Source of the DNA: Pseudomonadota bacterium
GTDB taxonomy: Bacteria; Pseudomonadota; Gammaproteobacteria; Xanthomonadales; Rhodanobacteraceae
Length of the DNA: 64,000 nucleotides
Assembly: GCA_023388255.1 (NCBI GenBank)
Contig: JAEWGO010000007.1
Location: 124,001-188,000 of the forward strand
Direction: 5' to 3'
In this document: positions 45,701 to 53,761 of the stretch, one piece after another
Layout of the letters: each line of letters begins with the position of its first letter
Numbering within the stretch: position 1 is the first letter of the stretch
Position numbers and translations under genes: made by a program
The notes under the pieces: model-generated
The model's input: the letters and a program-made list of their open reading frames with translations, nothing else
What the model was told of the DNA's origin: nothing
Databases searched by the model: none

Positions 45701-47074
45701 TCAGACAGGCAGCAACTTGCCCGGATTGAGGATTCCATCCGGATCGAACCGGGCCTTGATCGCGCGCATCAGCCCAAGCGCATTCGCATCGAGCGCGCGC
45801 GGCATGAAGTCGCGCTTGGCGAGGCCGATGCCGTGTTCGCCGGAGAGGGTGCCGTCGAGGCGGATCACCGCATCGAAGATTTCACCGAGCGCATCGTGTG
45901 CGCGGGCGAACTCGGCCGCATCGCGCGGCAGCAGGTTCACGTGCAGGTTGCCGTTGCCGGCATGGCCGAAACAGACGATCGGCAGTGCGTACTTCGCGGC
46001 GGCCGCGCGTGTCGCTGCGACCAGTTCCGGCACGCGGCTGACCGGCACGACCACATCCTCGTTGATCTTGTTCGGCGACAAGATGCGCAGCGCCGGCGAC
46101 AGCGCCTTGCGTGCGGCCCACAGCGCGGCGACTTCCGCTTCGTTTGTCGCGACCAGCAATTCGATCAATCCTTCCCCGCGCGCCGCGTTCGATACAGCGT
46201 CGACCGCAGCGGCCAGCGCATCCGGCTCGCCGTCGACTTCGATGATCAGCATTGCGCCCGCGATGGGCACCACATCGCCACCGTGCGCGCGGGCCAGCGC
46301 GAGGCATTGGTCGTCGAGGAATTCGAGCGCACAGGGCGTGACCGGCTGCGCCATGATCCGAGCGACCGCGCGCGCCGCGGCGGCGACGTCGACATAGGTA
46401 GCGCGCAGCGTGCGTTTCGCCGACGGTAGCGGGGTCAGTTTCAAGGTCGCTTCAGTGACGATCGCGAGCGTGCCTTCGGAGCCGATCAGCAGTCGCGTCA
46501 GGTCATAGCCGGTCGCGCCCTTGGTGGTCGGCTTGCCGCAGCGGAAATCCTCGCCGCTGCCGGCGACCGCGCGCAGCGCGAGCACGTTGTCGCGCGTCGC
46601 ACCGTACTTCACCGCGCGCGGACCGCCGGCGTTGCAGGCGATATTGCCGGCGATCGTGCAGAACGGTGCCGACGTCGGGTCCGGTGGCCAGAACAAACCG
46701 CGCGGTGCGAGCGCGGCCTGCAGATCGCCATTCAGAAGTCCGGGTTCGACCACGGCAAGGCGGTTTTCGGGATCGATGCGCAACACTCGGTTCATGCGCT
46801 CGAAACTCGCGACCACGCCGCCTTCGATCGGCACGCTCGCGCCTGTCGTGTTGGTGCCGCGGCCGCGTGCGACCAATGCAACCCGATGCGTGCGGCAGGC
46901 GCGCACGAGCGAGACGACCTGCTCGTGCGTGGTTGGAAACACGACGGCATCCGGCATTGCCTGCCGACGCGAATTGTCGTAGCCGTAGACCAGGCATTCG
47001 GCCGTGTCGACGCTCAACGCATCGGCAGCAAAGATGTGCTTGAGATCGGCGAGAGCAGCTACAGACAGAGACAC
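45701..47074 (-). CDS. FAD-linked 2-hydroxyacid oxidase (GlcD / D-lactate dehydrogenase type)
   Basis: 457-residue flavoprotein. PCMH-type FAD-binding domain (about 35-215): VFPTTHEQVVSLVRACR, VARGRGTNTTGASVP, TIAGNIACNAGGPRAVKYG and IGSEGTLAIVTEATLKL. C-terminal cap domain with GHAGNGNLHVNLL and the HGIG motif in LSGEHGIGLAKRDFM, ending RFDPDGILNPGK. These match GlcD and D-lactate dehydrogenases; the substrate is not determined by sequence. The GTG start is the only sensible one. No glcE or glcF follows, so a stand-alone dehydrogenase is more likely than glycolate oxidase. Confidence 0.9.
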   Translation of the reverse strand: MSLSVAALADLKHIFAADALSVDTAECLVYGYDNSRRQAMPDAVVFPTTHEQVVSLVRACRTHRVALVARGRGTNTTGASVPIEGGVVASFERMNRVLRIDPENRLAVVEPGLLNGDLQAALAPRGLFWPPDPTSAPFCTIAGNIACNAGGPRAVKYGATRDNVLALRAVAGSGEDFRCGKPTTKGATGYDLTRLLIGSEGTLAIVTEATLKLTPLPSAKRTLRATYVDVAAAARAVARIMAQPVTPCALEFLDDQCLALARAHGGDVVPIAGAMLIIEVDGEPDALAAAVDAVSNAARGEGLIELLVATNEAEVAALWAARKALSPALRILSPNKINEDVVVPVSRVPELVAATRAAAAKYALPIVCFGHAGNGNLHVNLLPRDAAEFARAHDALGEIFDAVIRLDGTLSGEHGIGLAKRDFMPRALDANALGLMRAIKARFDPDGILNPGKLLPV

Positions 47075-47238
47075 GTTTGCATCATCCGGGAGTGGTCGGG
47101 ATTTCCTTCGCCCCGATCGTTCGGCAAGCTCGGGGCAGGGTACGCCTGCGGTGCATCAAGGTGATGTTCGCGCAATCCTGCGGTTTTTGGCACGTTCGTG
47201 CTTCGATATCTCAGTGCGAAAGGCTTGGATGGCTTTGA

Positions 47239-47829
47239 TCAATCCGTGTACTCGAACACCTTGACGACGCGTTCCACGCCGGCGACGTCGCGCGCGATGC
47301 CGACGACGGCATCGTCTTCCTCGCGATCGACCTTGCCCATCAGGTAGACGACGCGATGTACGGTCGTCACGTTCACGCGGGTCGGGTCGAAGCCGGGCAG
47401 GCTGGTCAGGTCGAGCATCGCGGTCTTCACGTGCGCGGTGATCGTGTTGTCGCGGCGACGCGACCAGAAGCCTTCCGGCTCACGCACTTCGAGCTCGTTG
47501 ACGATGCGGCGCGTACCCTCGAAGCCGCTGACGCGCTGCTGTGCGCGTTGCTTCAGTTCCGGCGTGCGCACTTCGCCTGCAAGCAGCATCACGCCGTTGT
47601 AGACGATGATGACGACGCTGTTCTGGAGTGCGAGTTCCTTGTCCTTGTTGAGCGAATCGAACGCAGCAAGATAGATGCGCTTGTCGTCGGCCCAGGTGCC
47701 GACGCCGCGACGGTCGTGCGCGGCGCTGCCTGCGGCCGCGGCGCCGCCGACGACGGCGAGGAAGCAGCCGCCGAGCTGCGGCACGACGAGCAACAATGAA
47801 AGCCACGCAAGCAATGATCGATAACGCAT
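47239..47829 (-). CDS. dolP: BON-domain outer-membrane lipoprotein DolP
   Basis: 196-residue lipoprotein: signal peptide with lipobox QLGGC near residue 20, then two BON domains (about 50-110, DKELALQNSVVIIVYNGVMLLAG; about 118-190, NTITAHVKTAMLDL...VYLMGKVDREEDDAVVGIARDV). DolP (formerly YraP) binds anionic lipids and acts near the BAM complex and division site to keep the outer membrane intact. Position downstream of lpoA and yraN matches the E. coli cluster. The ATG at 47829 gives the correct lipoprotein signal. A 113-bp gap separates it from yraN, and diaA, normally between them, is absent. Confidence 0.92.
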   Translation of the reverse strand: MRYRSLLAWLSLLLVVPQLGGCFLAVVGGAAAAGSAAHDRRGVGTWADDKRIYLAAFDSLNKDKELALQNSVVIIVYNGVMLLAGEVRTPELKQRAQQRVSGFEGTRRIVNELEVREPEGFWSRRRDNTITAHVKTAMLDLTSLPGFDPTRVNVTTVHRVVYLMGKVDREEDDAVVGIARDVAGVERVVKVFEYTD

Positions 47830-47942
47830 GGGTTGTCTCGGTACGGGAAGGATATGGCTGGCGACTCTACAAGCATTCGTCCCTGAAACGCCCATCGGTC
47901 GACGGCCTCGCTTTCCCTCGCTGGTCGAAAGCAGCCTCGACC

Positions 47943-48317
47943 TCAATACGCTTCAAAAGCATTTTGCCGCCAGTCCAGCAATGGTGCCGCCGCATCGCCG
48001 CCGATCGCTAGCACGTCGAAGCGGCAGCTGCGATCGGCAAGGCGCGGATGCATCGACAGGTAGATTCCGGCGGCGCGCACGAGTTTCGCGCGCTTGGCCG
48101 CGCTGATCGAATCGACGCCATCGCCGAATCCGCCCGCGGCTGCGGCGCCGCGCCGGTAGCGTACCTCGACGAAGACGATCGTCTCGCGCTCGCGCATGAC
48201 CAGGTCGAGCTCGCCATAGCGGCAGGAGAAATTGCGCGCGAGCAGCACGAGCCCGGCGCGTTCGAGGTGCGCGAGTGCGATGTCTTCGTAGCGGTCGCCG
48301 ACGCTGCGTGCGGTCAC
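47943..48317 (-). CDS. yraN: YraN family protein (UPF0102)
   Basis: 124-residue protein with the endonuclease-like fold of the YraN family: GDRYEDIALAHLERAGLVLLARNFSCRYGELDLVMRE with the conserved E/D residues, then IVFVEVRYRR and a Lys/Arg-rich helix. The GTG start overlaps the lpoA stop by 4 bp. Role unknown, though the fold is that of restriction-type nucleases. An upstream in-frame extension reads only high-GC noise across the lpoA end. Confidence 0.92.
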   Translation of the reverse strand: MTARSVGDRYEDIALAHLERAGLVLLARNFSCRYGELDLVMRERETIVFVEVRYRRGAAAAGGFGDGVDSISAAKRAKLVRAAGIYLSMHPRLADRSCRFDVLAIGGDAAAPLLDWRQNAFEAY

Positions 48318-50143
48318 TGCTGCATCGGCATCGCGCTGAGCGCGCCTTCGGCCGGTTGAGCGACGCCGTTGACGAAGCGCGCCCAGCCGACGACGCGATG
48401 GATGCGTCCGAAATTGTCCGCGGTCAGTTCCCCGGTCGCGCCGTTGAGATACGCGTCCGGATGTGCGAGCAGCCAATCCATGTACGGCAGCAGCGCGTAG
48501 GCGTCCATGCCGAACGCGAACAGGCGTGCGCCGGCTCCGTTCGCGCTGGGGATGCGACTCGAGATGAGGTCGCGGTCCGGGCGGCCGGGCACCGGCCCGA
48601 ACAGCCACGGCGCATCGCAGAACTCGACGCCGTCGAGGTCGCGGTCAAGCGAGGGGCTGGCATCGCCCGCGTACACATGCGAGGTCGCGAACACCGGCGC
48701 ATTGACGCCGGCGACCTTGAGCTGCGGCAGCAGCAGCCGGGCCTGTTGCGGGCGCATGCTGATGAACACGCCACTGTCGGCAGGGTCGCCGAGGCTGGCA
48801 GTCGCCTGCACGATCGAGGTCTGGTAGTTGATGTCCTTTTCACGCAGTCGCGTCTCGCCGCTGACGATGCCACCGGCGGCTTCGAATTGAGCGCGGAAGG
48901 CGCGCGCCGCGCGCTCGGCCCAGTCTGCTTCGGCGACGATGATCGCCGCTCGTGCGATGCCACGTTCGCGCATGCGCTGCGCGACTTGCGCACCTTCGCT
49001 GTCCGGCAGCAGGCCGAACTCGGCGCTGCCGGCGGGTGGCACCTCGCCGGTGTCGGGATGGTTCAGCGCGAGCACGCGCGCGTCGAGTTGCTGGTGGAAC
49101 AGCTCGCCGACCGACTCGCGCTGCAATGGACCGACCACGTGGTCGGCGCCGTCGGAGACTGCCTTCCGGTATGCCGCGATCGCCTCTGCCGGCGTCTGGC
49201 CGGCATCGTAGATGCGCAGGTCCGGGCGGCGCGTGGCCTCGTCGGCGAAGTAAGCAGTCATGAAGCCATCGCGGATCGATTGCGACACCGACGCCAGCTG
49301 CGCATTCAGCGGCAGCAGCAGCGCAATGTGCTTGAGCGATTGGTAGCCTTCGGCTGCCAGCATGCCGTTCGCGTCGGTCTGCATCGTGCCGACCGGTCGA
49401 TTCGGCCGCGGCAGTTCGCGCGCCAGCGGCTGGCCCTTGCCGCGCAAGGACTGTTCGACCCACGGGCGCAGCGGATCATCGCCGGGCAGCGAGTCGACGC
49501 GGGTTCTCAGCGCATTTGCATCGAGCGTGGCAAGCGTGTCGTTGAGCTGCTTGCGGTTCTGCTCGCGATCGGCGCCCTGCAGATGACGATCGAGCAGCGC
49601 GCGCGAACGCGCGGACGCGAAGGCATCGCCGCTGGCGAGGTCGGCGCGCGCACGCAATTCGAGACCGCGCACGCGCAGATTGTCCGGCGCCTCTTCGTTG
49701 ATGCTGGCAAGCAGCGCCTGCGCTTGTGCGGTATCGCCGTGCTTGAGCGCGATCTCGGCGTCGAGCAGATCCAGGCGCAGGCCTTCATCGCCATGCAGGC
49801 GGCGGTGTTTGACGTCGGCCAACGCGCGCGCAGCACCGTCGAGATCGCCGCGTTCGCGCAGCGCCTCGGCCGCGCGCAGGCGATAGTGCGCGCCGGCGTC
49901 GCCGCCATTCGACCGTGCGAGATCGAGGAACGCGCTGGCGGCCTGGTCCATCTCGCCATCGGAGTACAGCTGCTCCGCGCGCGCGGCATCCGGCGACGAG
50001 GGCAATGCGGTCGGTTCGGACATCGTCGCGCAGGCGCCGAGCAGCAGGCCGAGCACGATGGGCAGCAGAACCCGCGGCGCATGCAGATGGCGCGCATGGA
50101 ACGGGAGAGTCGACAACGTCCTGTGGAGATCGCGAAGCGTCAT
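48314..50143 (-). CDS. lpoA: Penicillin-binding protein activator LpoA
   Basis: 609-residue outer-membrane lipoprotein that activates PBP1A in peptidoglycan synthesis. Signal peptide with lipobox LLGAC near residue 39, an N-terminal TPR-like helical domain (about 55-250) and a periplasmic-binding-protein-like domain (about 270-600; ALLLPLNAQLASVSQSIRDGF, VVGPLQRESVGELF, FGLLPDSEGAQVAQRM, DGVEFCDAPWLF). Shorter than E. coli LpoA (678). Divergent from rsmI and followed by yraN. The ATG at 50143 gives the lipoprotein signal; a longer in-frame extension reaches over rsmI and is spurious. Confidence 0.93.
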   Translation of the reverse strand: MTLRDLHRTLSTLPFHARHLHAPRVLLPIVLGLLLGACATMSEPTALPSSPDAARAEQLYSDGEMDQAASAFLDLARSNGGDAGAHYRLRAAEALRERGDLDGAARALADVKHRRLHGDEGLRLDLLDAEIALKHGDTAQAQALLASINEEAPDNLRVRGLELRARADLASGDAFASARSRALLDRHLQGADREQNRKQLNDTLATLDANALRTRVDSLPGDDPLRPWVEQSLRGKGQPLARELPRPNRPVGTMQTDANGMLAAEGYQSLKHIALLLPLNAQLASVSQSIRDGFMTAYFADEATRRPDLRIYDAGQTPAEAIAAYRKAVSDGADHVVGPLQRESVGELFHQQLDARVLALNHPDTGEVPPAGSAEFGLLPDSEGAQVAQRMRERGIARAAIIVAEADWAERAARAFRAQFEAAGGIVSGETRLREKDINYQTSIVQATASLGDPADSGVFISMRPQQARLLLPQLKVAGVNAPVFATSHVYAGDASPSLDRDLDGVEFCDAPWLFGPVPGRPDRDLISSRIPSANGAGARLFAFGMDAYALLPYMDWLLAHPDAYLNGATGELTADNFGRIHRVVGWARFVNGVAQPAEGALSAMPMQQ

Positions 50144-50272
50144 GGTCCGTGTGTCCGCACGTGATTCGGGCTGTACCATTGCGATGATAGCCGATCGTGA
50201 ATGGCGCTCCCGAGCAAAGCATCGCCGGCATCGGCAAACAAGCGTGGCGGCGCCGCGACCATGGAGAATGCG

Positions 50273-51100
50273 ATGAACGAGAAACCGGGCCGGTTGTGGA
50301 TCGTGGCCACGCCGATCGGCAACCTGGACGATTTCTCGCCGCGCGCACGCATGACCCTGCGCGAGGTTGATCTGATCGCGGCGGAAGACACGCGGCACAG
50401 CGCGCCTTTGTTGACGCACGCAGGCAGCCGCGCGCGCGTCATCGCGCTGCATGAACACAACGAGCGCGACGAGGTCGCTCGCATCGTCGAGCAGATGCGT
50501 TCCGGCAAGGATGTCGCCTTGATTTCCGATGCCGGCACGCCGCTGATCAGCGATCCGGGATTCCGCCTCGTCCGAGCCGCGCGCGAAGCGGGATTGGAGG
50601 TGTCGCCGGTGCCCGGTCCATGCGCGGCGATCGCGGCCTTGTCCGCGGCCGGCTTGCCGAGCGACCGCTTCGTGTTCGAAGGATTCCTGCCCGCGAAAGC
50701 TGCCGCGCGGCGCGAACGCCTGCAGGCTTTCGCCGCGGAATCGCGCAGCGTGATCTTCTACGAATCGAGCCATCGCATCGTCGAGTGCGTCGACGACATG
50801 ATCGCGATCTTCGGTGCCACGCGCGAAGGCGTGCTCGCGCGTGAGCTGACCAAATTGTTCGAGACGACCATCGCCGCATCGCTCGGCGACATCGCGGCTC
50901 GGCTCGCCGACGACCCGAACCAGCGCCGCGGCGAATTCGTGCTGGTGATCGCCGGCGCCGAAGGCGATGCGGCCGACGCGCAGCTCGCCGAGGGCCGGCG
51001 CGTGTTCGCGCTGTTGCGCGAGGAGTTGCCGCCGGCACGTGCCGCGAAACTGGCCGCGGCGATCACCGGCGCGCCGCGCAAGGTCTTGTACGAAGCCTGA
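50273..51100 (+). CDS. rsmI: 16S rRNA 2'-O-methyltransferase RsmI
   Basis: 275-residue methyltransferase for cytidine 1402 of 16S rRNA. TP-methylase fold: LWIVATPIGNLDDFSPRA at the start, AEDTRHSAPLL, DVALISDAGTPLISDPGF (SAM loop), PVPGPCAAIAALSAAGLPSDRFVFEGFLP and VIFYESSHRIVE, all family hallmarks. I chose the ATG at 50273 because ggag lies six bases upstream; an ATG at 50261 is in frame. Divergent from lpoA as in E. coli. Confidence 0.96.
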   Translation: MNEKPGRLWIVATPIGNLDDFSPRARMTLREVDLIAAEDTRHSAPLLTHAGSRARVIALHEHNERDEVARIVEQMRSGKDVALISDAGTPLISDPGFRLVRAAREAGLEVSPVPGPCAAIAALSAAGLPSDRFVFEGFLPAKAAARRERLQAFAAESRSVIFYESSHRIVECVDDMIAIFGATREGVLARELTKLFETTIAASLGDIAARLADDPNQRRGEFVLVIAGAEGDAADAQLAEGRRVFALLREELPPARAAKLAAAITGAPRKVLYEA

Positions 51101-51163
51101 TCCGCATGTTGGAACAAGAAACCCGGTCGCGTCCTGCGCGGCCCTTTCCGCTACACTGCGCGC

Positions 51164-51513
51164 GGGAGCTGGCCAGGCAACCGCGTCACGCTTTGCGTGC
51201 CGAGGAAAGTCCGGGCTCCACAGGGCAAGGTGCCAGGTAACGCCTGGGCGGCGCAAGCCGACGGACAGCGCAACAGAAAGCAAACCGCCGATGGCCTCGC
51301 AAGGGGATCAGGCAAGGGTGAAACGGTGCGGTAAGAGCGCACCGCGAGTCTGGCAACAGACCGGCACGGCAAACCCCACCTGGAGCAAGACCAAATAGGG
51401 GAGCTATGACGTGGCCCGCGTCGCTCCCGGGTTGGATGCTTGAGCCCTGCGGTGACGCAGGGCCTAGAGGAATGGTTGCCCACGACAGAACCCGGCTTAT
51501 CGGCCGGCTCCTT
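51164..51513 (+). ncRNA. rnpB: RNase P RNA, bacterial type A
   Basis: Catalytic RNA that matures tRNA 5' ends. The conserved blocks are present in order: gaggaaagtccgggctcc, gtgccaggtaacgcctgg, gcaaaccgccgatggcc, gggatcaggcaagggtgaaa, ggtgcggtaagagcgcacc, gcaccaaataggg-type J segment (gaccaaatagggg) and cacgacagaacccggctta. The P1 helix pairs ggagctggcc at the 5' end with ggccggctcc at the 3' end. About 350 nt, the usual type A size. A tacact -10-like box lies at 51152-51157. It sits between rsmI and the mraZ region, as in Pseudomonas. Confidence 0.97.
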
Positions 51514-51528
51514 CTTCTGACGTGAACA

Positions 51529-51561
51529 CCGGCCGCGGACGTCGTGACGTTCCGCGGCCGG
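51529..51561. terminator. Hairpin between rnpB and convergent alkB
   Basis: 11-bp perfect stem ccggccgcgga (51529-51539) with tccgcggccgg (51551-51561) and an 11-base loop. It lies between convergent genes and could end transcription on both strands; no T-run follows. Confidence 0.6.
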
Positions 51562-51573
51562 CTCGGTGGCGTG

Positions 51574-52218
51574 TCATCCCGCCTTGCGAAAGGTCAGGTT
51601 GAACCGATAAGTGCCGAGCAACGGGTGCTCGTCCGCCTCGATCGGCAGCACGCCATGGTGATGCAGCCGCGCCGGGCCGCCCCATACGACGACATCGCCA
51701 TGCCGCAGCGGCACGCGCCGCGTGCGGTCGGAACGTTGCGGGCCGCCGAACAGGAACGTGGCCGGAATGCCGAGCGAAACCGAGACGATCGGCGCCGAGA
51801 AGTCGCGCTCGTCGCGATCCTGATGCAGCGACAGGCGCGTGCCGGCTTCGTAGCGATTGACAAGGCAGGCGTCGGCGACGAAATCGTCGAAGCCCGCCTG
51901 CGCGGCGGCGCGCTTCGCCAATGCGGAAAACACCGCCGGCATTGCCGGCCACGCGCGGCCATGGACCGGATCGTTGCGCTCGTAGCGATAGCCGCGCCGG
52001 TCCGAGATCCAGCCGAGCGTGCCGCAGTTCGTCATCGCGACCGACATGCGCAGGCCGCCCGGCGTGACCATGTGGCGCAGCGGCGCGCGCGCAATGATCT
52101 CGTCGAGTGCGGCCAGCAGTTCGTCCTGCGCGGCCAGCGCGAAGCCGCGCAGCAGCACGGCGCCCGGCGCGAGTTCGAGTGACTCGCTCGGGTCGCCGTC
52201 GAACAGGTCGGCGTGCAT
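51574..52218 (-). CDS. alkB: AlkB-type oxidative DNA demethylase
   Basis: 214-residue Fe(II)/2-oxoglutarate dioxygenase that removes methyl groups from 1-methyladenine and 3-methylcytosine in DNA. Motifs: nucleotide-lid region TPGGLRMSVAMTNCG, CLVNRYEAGTRLSLHQD with the HxD iron ligands (HQD near residue 130), distal His in HHHGVLP and the substrate-binding RFNLTFR. Length equals E. coli AlkB (216). Its start is 1 bp after the stop of the other oxygenase gene, so the two form an operon. No ada or ogt is nearby. Confidence 0.95.
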   Translation of the reverse strand: MHADLFDGDPSESLELAPGAVLLRGFALAAQDELLAALDEIIARAPLRHMVTPGGLRMSVAMTNCGTLGWISDRRGYRYERNDPVHGRAWPAMPAVFSALAKRAAAQAGFDDFVADACLVNRYEAGTRLSLHQDRDERDFSAPIVSVSLGIPATFLFGGPQRSDRTRRVPLRHGDVVVWGGPARLHHHGVLPIEADEHPLLGTYRFNLTFRKAG

Positions 52219-52219
52219 C

Positions 52220-52960
52220 TCAGGTCGCGTCGTGGAAGATCACGCCGAGCGTATGGCGCCGGCCCGACCGCACGCGGCTGACGCCGTGCCGCAGGTTGAC
52301 GCGACAGGTGCCGCGGGTGCCCTGCGTTGGCCGATGGTGGACGGCGAAGACGACTGCATCGCCCTTGCGCAGCGGCACCACCTCGGCGCAGGACTGCATG
52401 CGCGGGCGCTGCTCGGTCAGCACGAATTCGCCGCCGCTGAAATCCTGCGCCGGCTGCGACAGCAGGATCGCGAGTTGCAGCGGGAATACGTGTTCGCCGT
52501 ACAAATCCTGATGCAGGCAGTTGTAGTCGCCAGGGCCGTAGCGCAGCAGCAGCGGCGTCGGCCGGAGCTGCCCGGCCAGCCGGCAGCGCTCGATGAAGGC
52601 GTCGTGCTGCGCGGGAAAGCGCACGTCGATGCCCATCGCCTCGTGCCAGCGGTTCGCTATCGGCGCTAGATGCGGATACGCGTGGGTGCGCAGGTCGCCG
52701 ACGAGGTCCGGCAGCGGATGCTCGAAGTACTTGTATTCGCCGCGTCCGAAACCGTGCCGAGCCATCACGACGCGGCTGCGGAAGCGACGGTCGTCGTTGT
52801 ACAGCGCGATCAGCACGTCGCATTCGGACGGGTCGATCAGGCCGGGCAGCACGCTGTTGCCGTGGCGATCCAGTTCGGCGCCAACGGTGTCCCAGTCGAC
52901 CGCGTGCAGGCGAGAGGCGAGGTCTGATGTCGGGGCGGCGTGCAGGGGTTGTCGGGACAT
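52220..52960 (-). CDS. 2-oxoglutarate/Fe(II) oxygenase paired with alkB
   Basis: 246-residue oxygenase with a double-stranded beta-helix. NCLHQDLYGEHVFPLQLAILLS carries the HxD iron ligands, GGEFVLTEQRPRMQSCAEVVPLRKGDAVVFAVHH holds the second half and RHTLGVIFHD the 2-oxoglutarate Arg. The fold is that of prolyl/lysyl hydroxylase-like enzymes rather than AlkB. The ATG at 52960 gives MSRQPLHAAP; an in-frame extension further upstream is Pro-rich and unlikely. From its pairing with alkB in the same operon it is probably tied to alkylation repair, as in other Xanthomonadales, but substrate is unknown. Confidence 0.85.
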   Translation of the reverse strand: MSRQPLHAAPTSDLASRLHAVDWDTVGAELDRHGNSVLPGLIDPSECDVLIALYNDDRRFRSRVVMARHGFGRGEYKYFEHPLPDLVGDLRTHAYPHLAPIANRWHEAMGIDVRFPAQHDAFIERCRLAGQLRPTPLLLRYGPGDYNCLHQDLYGEHVFPLQLAILLSQPAQDFSGGEFVLTEQRPRMQSCAEVVPLRKGDAVVFAVHHRPTQGTRGTCRVNLRHGVSRVRSGRRHTLGVIFHDAT

Positions 52961-53237
52961 CCGGATCGACTCGTGCGGAAAGGGGGGCGGCGGTGGATAG
53001 GCGGCAGATCGCCAAGCTACCGACCCGATTGCATTTTCACTCTCCGGATCTTGCGCGCAGCGCGGCGCGGTGGAATGGCGCGTTGGTATAAATGTGCAGC
53101 AGTTTTGTTGGCGTACTTCCTGCCGTTTCAAGACTTTGCTGCGCACTCCTAGGAACTACCTGAAACCCAGTCATTTTCGGCCGCATTTCCGGCGTCACAA
53201 ATGTTGCCGATTGCCCGCAATTTGCCCGGAAATTTCC

Positions 53238-53266
53238 TTGACAGGCCATAGCTTGCATCCTAATGT
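53238..53266 (+). promoter_or_regulatory. Consensus sigma-70 promoter of the dcw cluster
   Basis: TTGACA (53238-53243), exact 17-bp spacer, TAATGT (53261-53266). This is the strongest promoter I see in the window and lies about 35 bp before mraZ. The rest of the 341-bp gap (52961-53237) shows no gene or clear motif. Confidence 0.9.
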
Positions 53267-53299
53267 GGGCTTTAGTGGGTTTCTGTGGTGGATCGTGGG
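53265..53299 (+). promoter_or_regulatory. MraZ operator: four GTGGG repeats at 10-bp steps
   Basis: GTGGG at 53265, 53275 and 53295 and GTGGT at 53285, each exactly 10 bp apart with 5-bp spacers. The tract starts in the -10 box and ends 2 bp before the mraZ ATG. In E. coli, MraZ binds three TGGGN repeats with 5-bp spacers and represses its own cluster, so the same autorepression is expected here, with four sites instead of three. Confidence 0.88.
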
Positions 53300-53301
53300 T
53301 T

Positions 53302-53748
53302 ATGTTCCAGGGCGAAACAGCCGTGACGCTGGACGACAAGGGGCGGGTAGCCATTCCCGCAGCCCACCGCGAACTCGTCGCCAAAGCCAGTGGCAACCGT
53401 TTGGTGGTGACCTACAACCCATTCGAGACGGGCTGTCTGTGGATCTTCCCGGAAAACGAGTGGGAACGCGTCCGCGATGAAGTCAACAAGCTTCCCAAGG
53501 TCAAGAAAGTGCATCGCGACATGCAGATGAAACTGGTCGGCGCCGCCGCCCACGTCGAGCCGGATGCGAACGGTCGCATCCAGTTGCCCGGCAGCCAGCG
53601 TGGCGCCACCGGCATCGAGAAGCGCGCGGTCTTGCTTGGCATGGGCAACAAATTCGAGCTCTGGGGCGAACAAGCGCATCTCGCCAAGATCCGCGAAACG
53701 ATCGGCGAGGACCAGATCACGGAGGACATGCTCGAACTGCAGTTGTGA
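53302..53748 (+). CDS. mraZ: Transcriptional regulator MraZ
   Basis: 148-residue DNA-binding protein with two SpoVT/AbrB-like halves: MFQGETAVTLDDKGRVAIPA (1-20) and the second VEPDANGRIQLPGSQR near 85-100. It forms an oligomeric ring and represses the division/cell-wall operon. The ATG at 53302 gives the invariant MF-G start, directly behind the GTGGG operator; translation therefore starts inside the operator region. First gene of dcw. Confidence 0.96.
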   Translation: MFQGETAVTLDDKGRVAIPAAHRELVAKASGNRLVVTYNPFETGCLWIFPENEWERVRDEVNKLPKVKKVHRDMQMKLVGAAAHVEPDANGRIQLPGSQRGATGIEKRAVLLGMGNKFELWGEQAHLAKIRETIGEDQITEDMLELQL

Positions 53749-53761
53749 CGGAGGACGGTAC

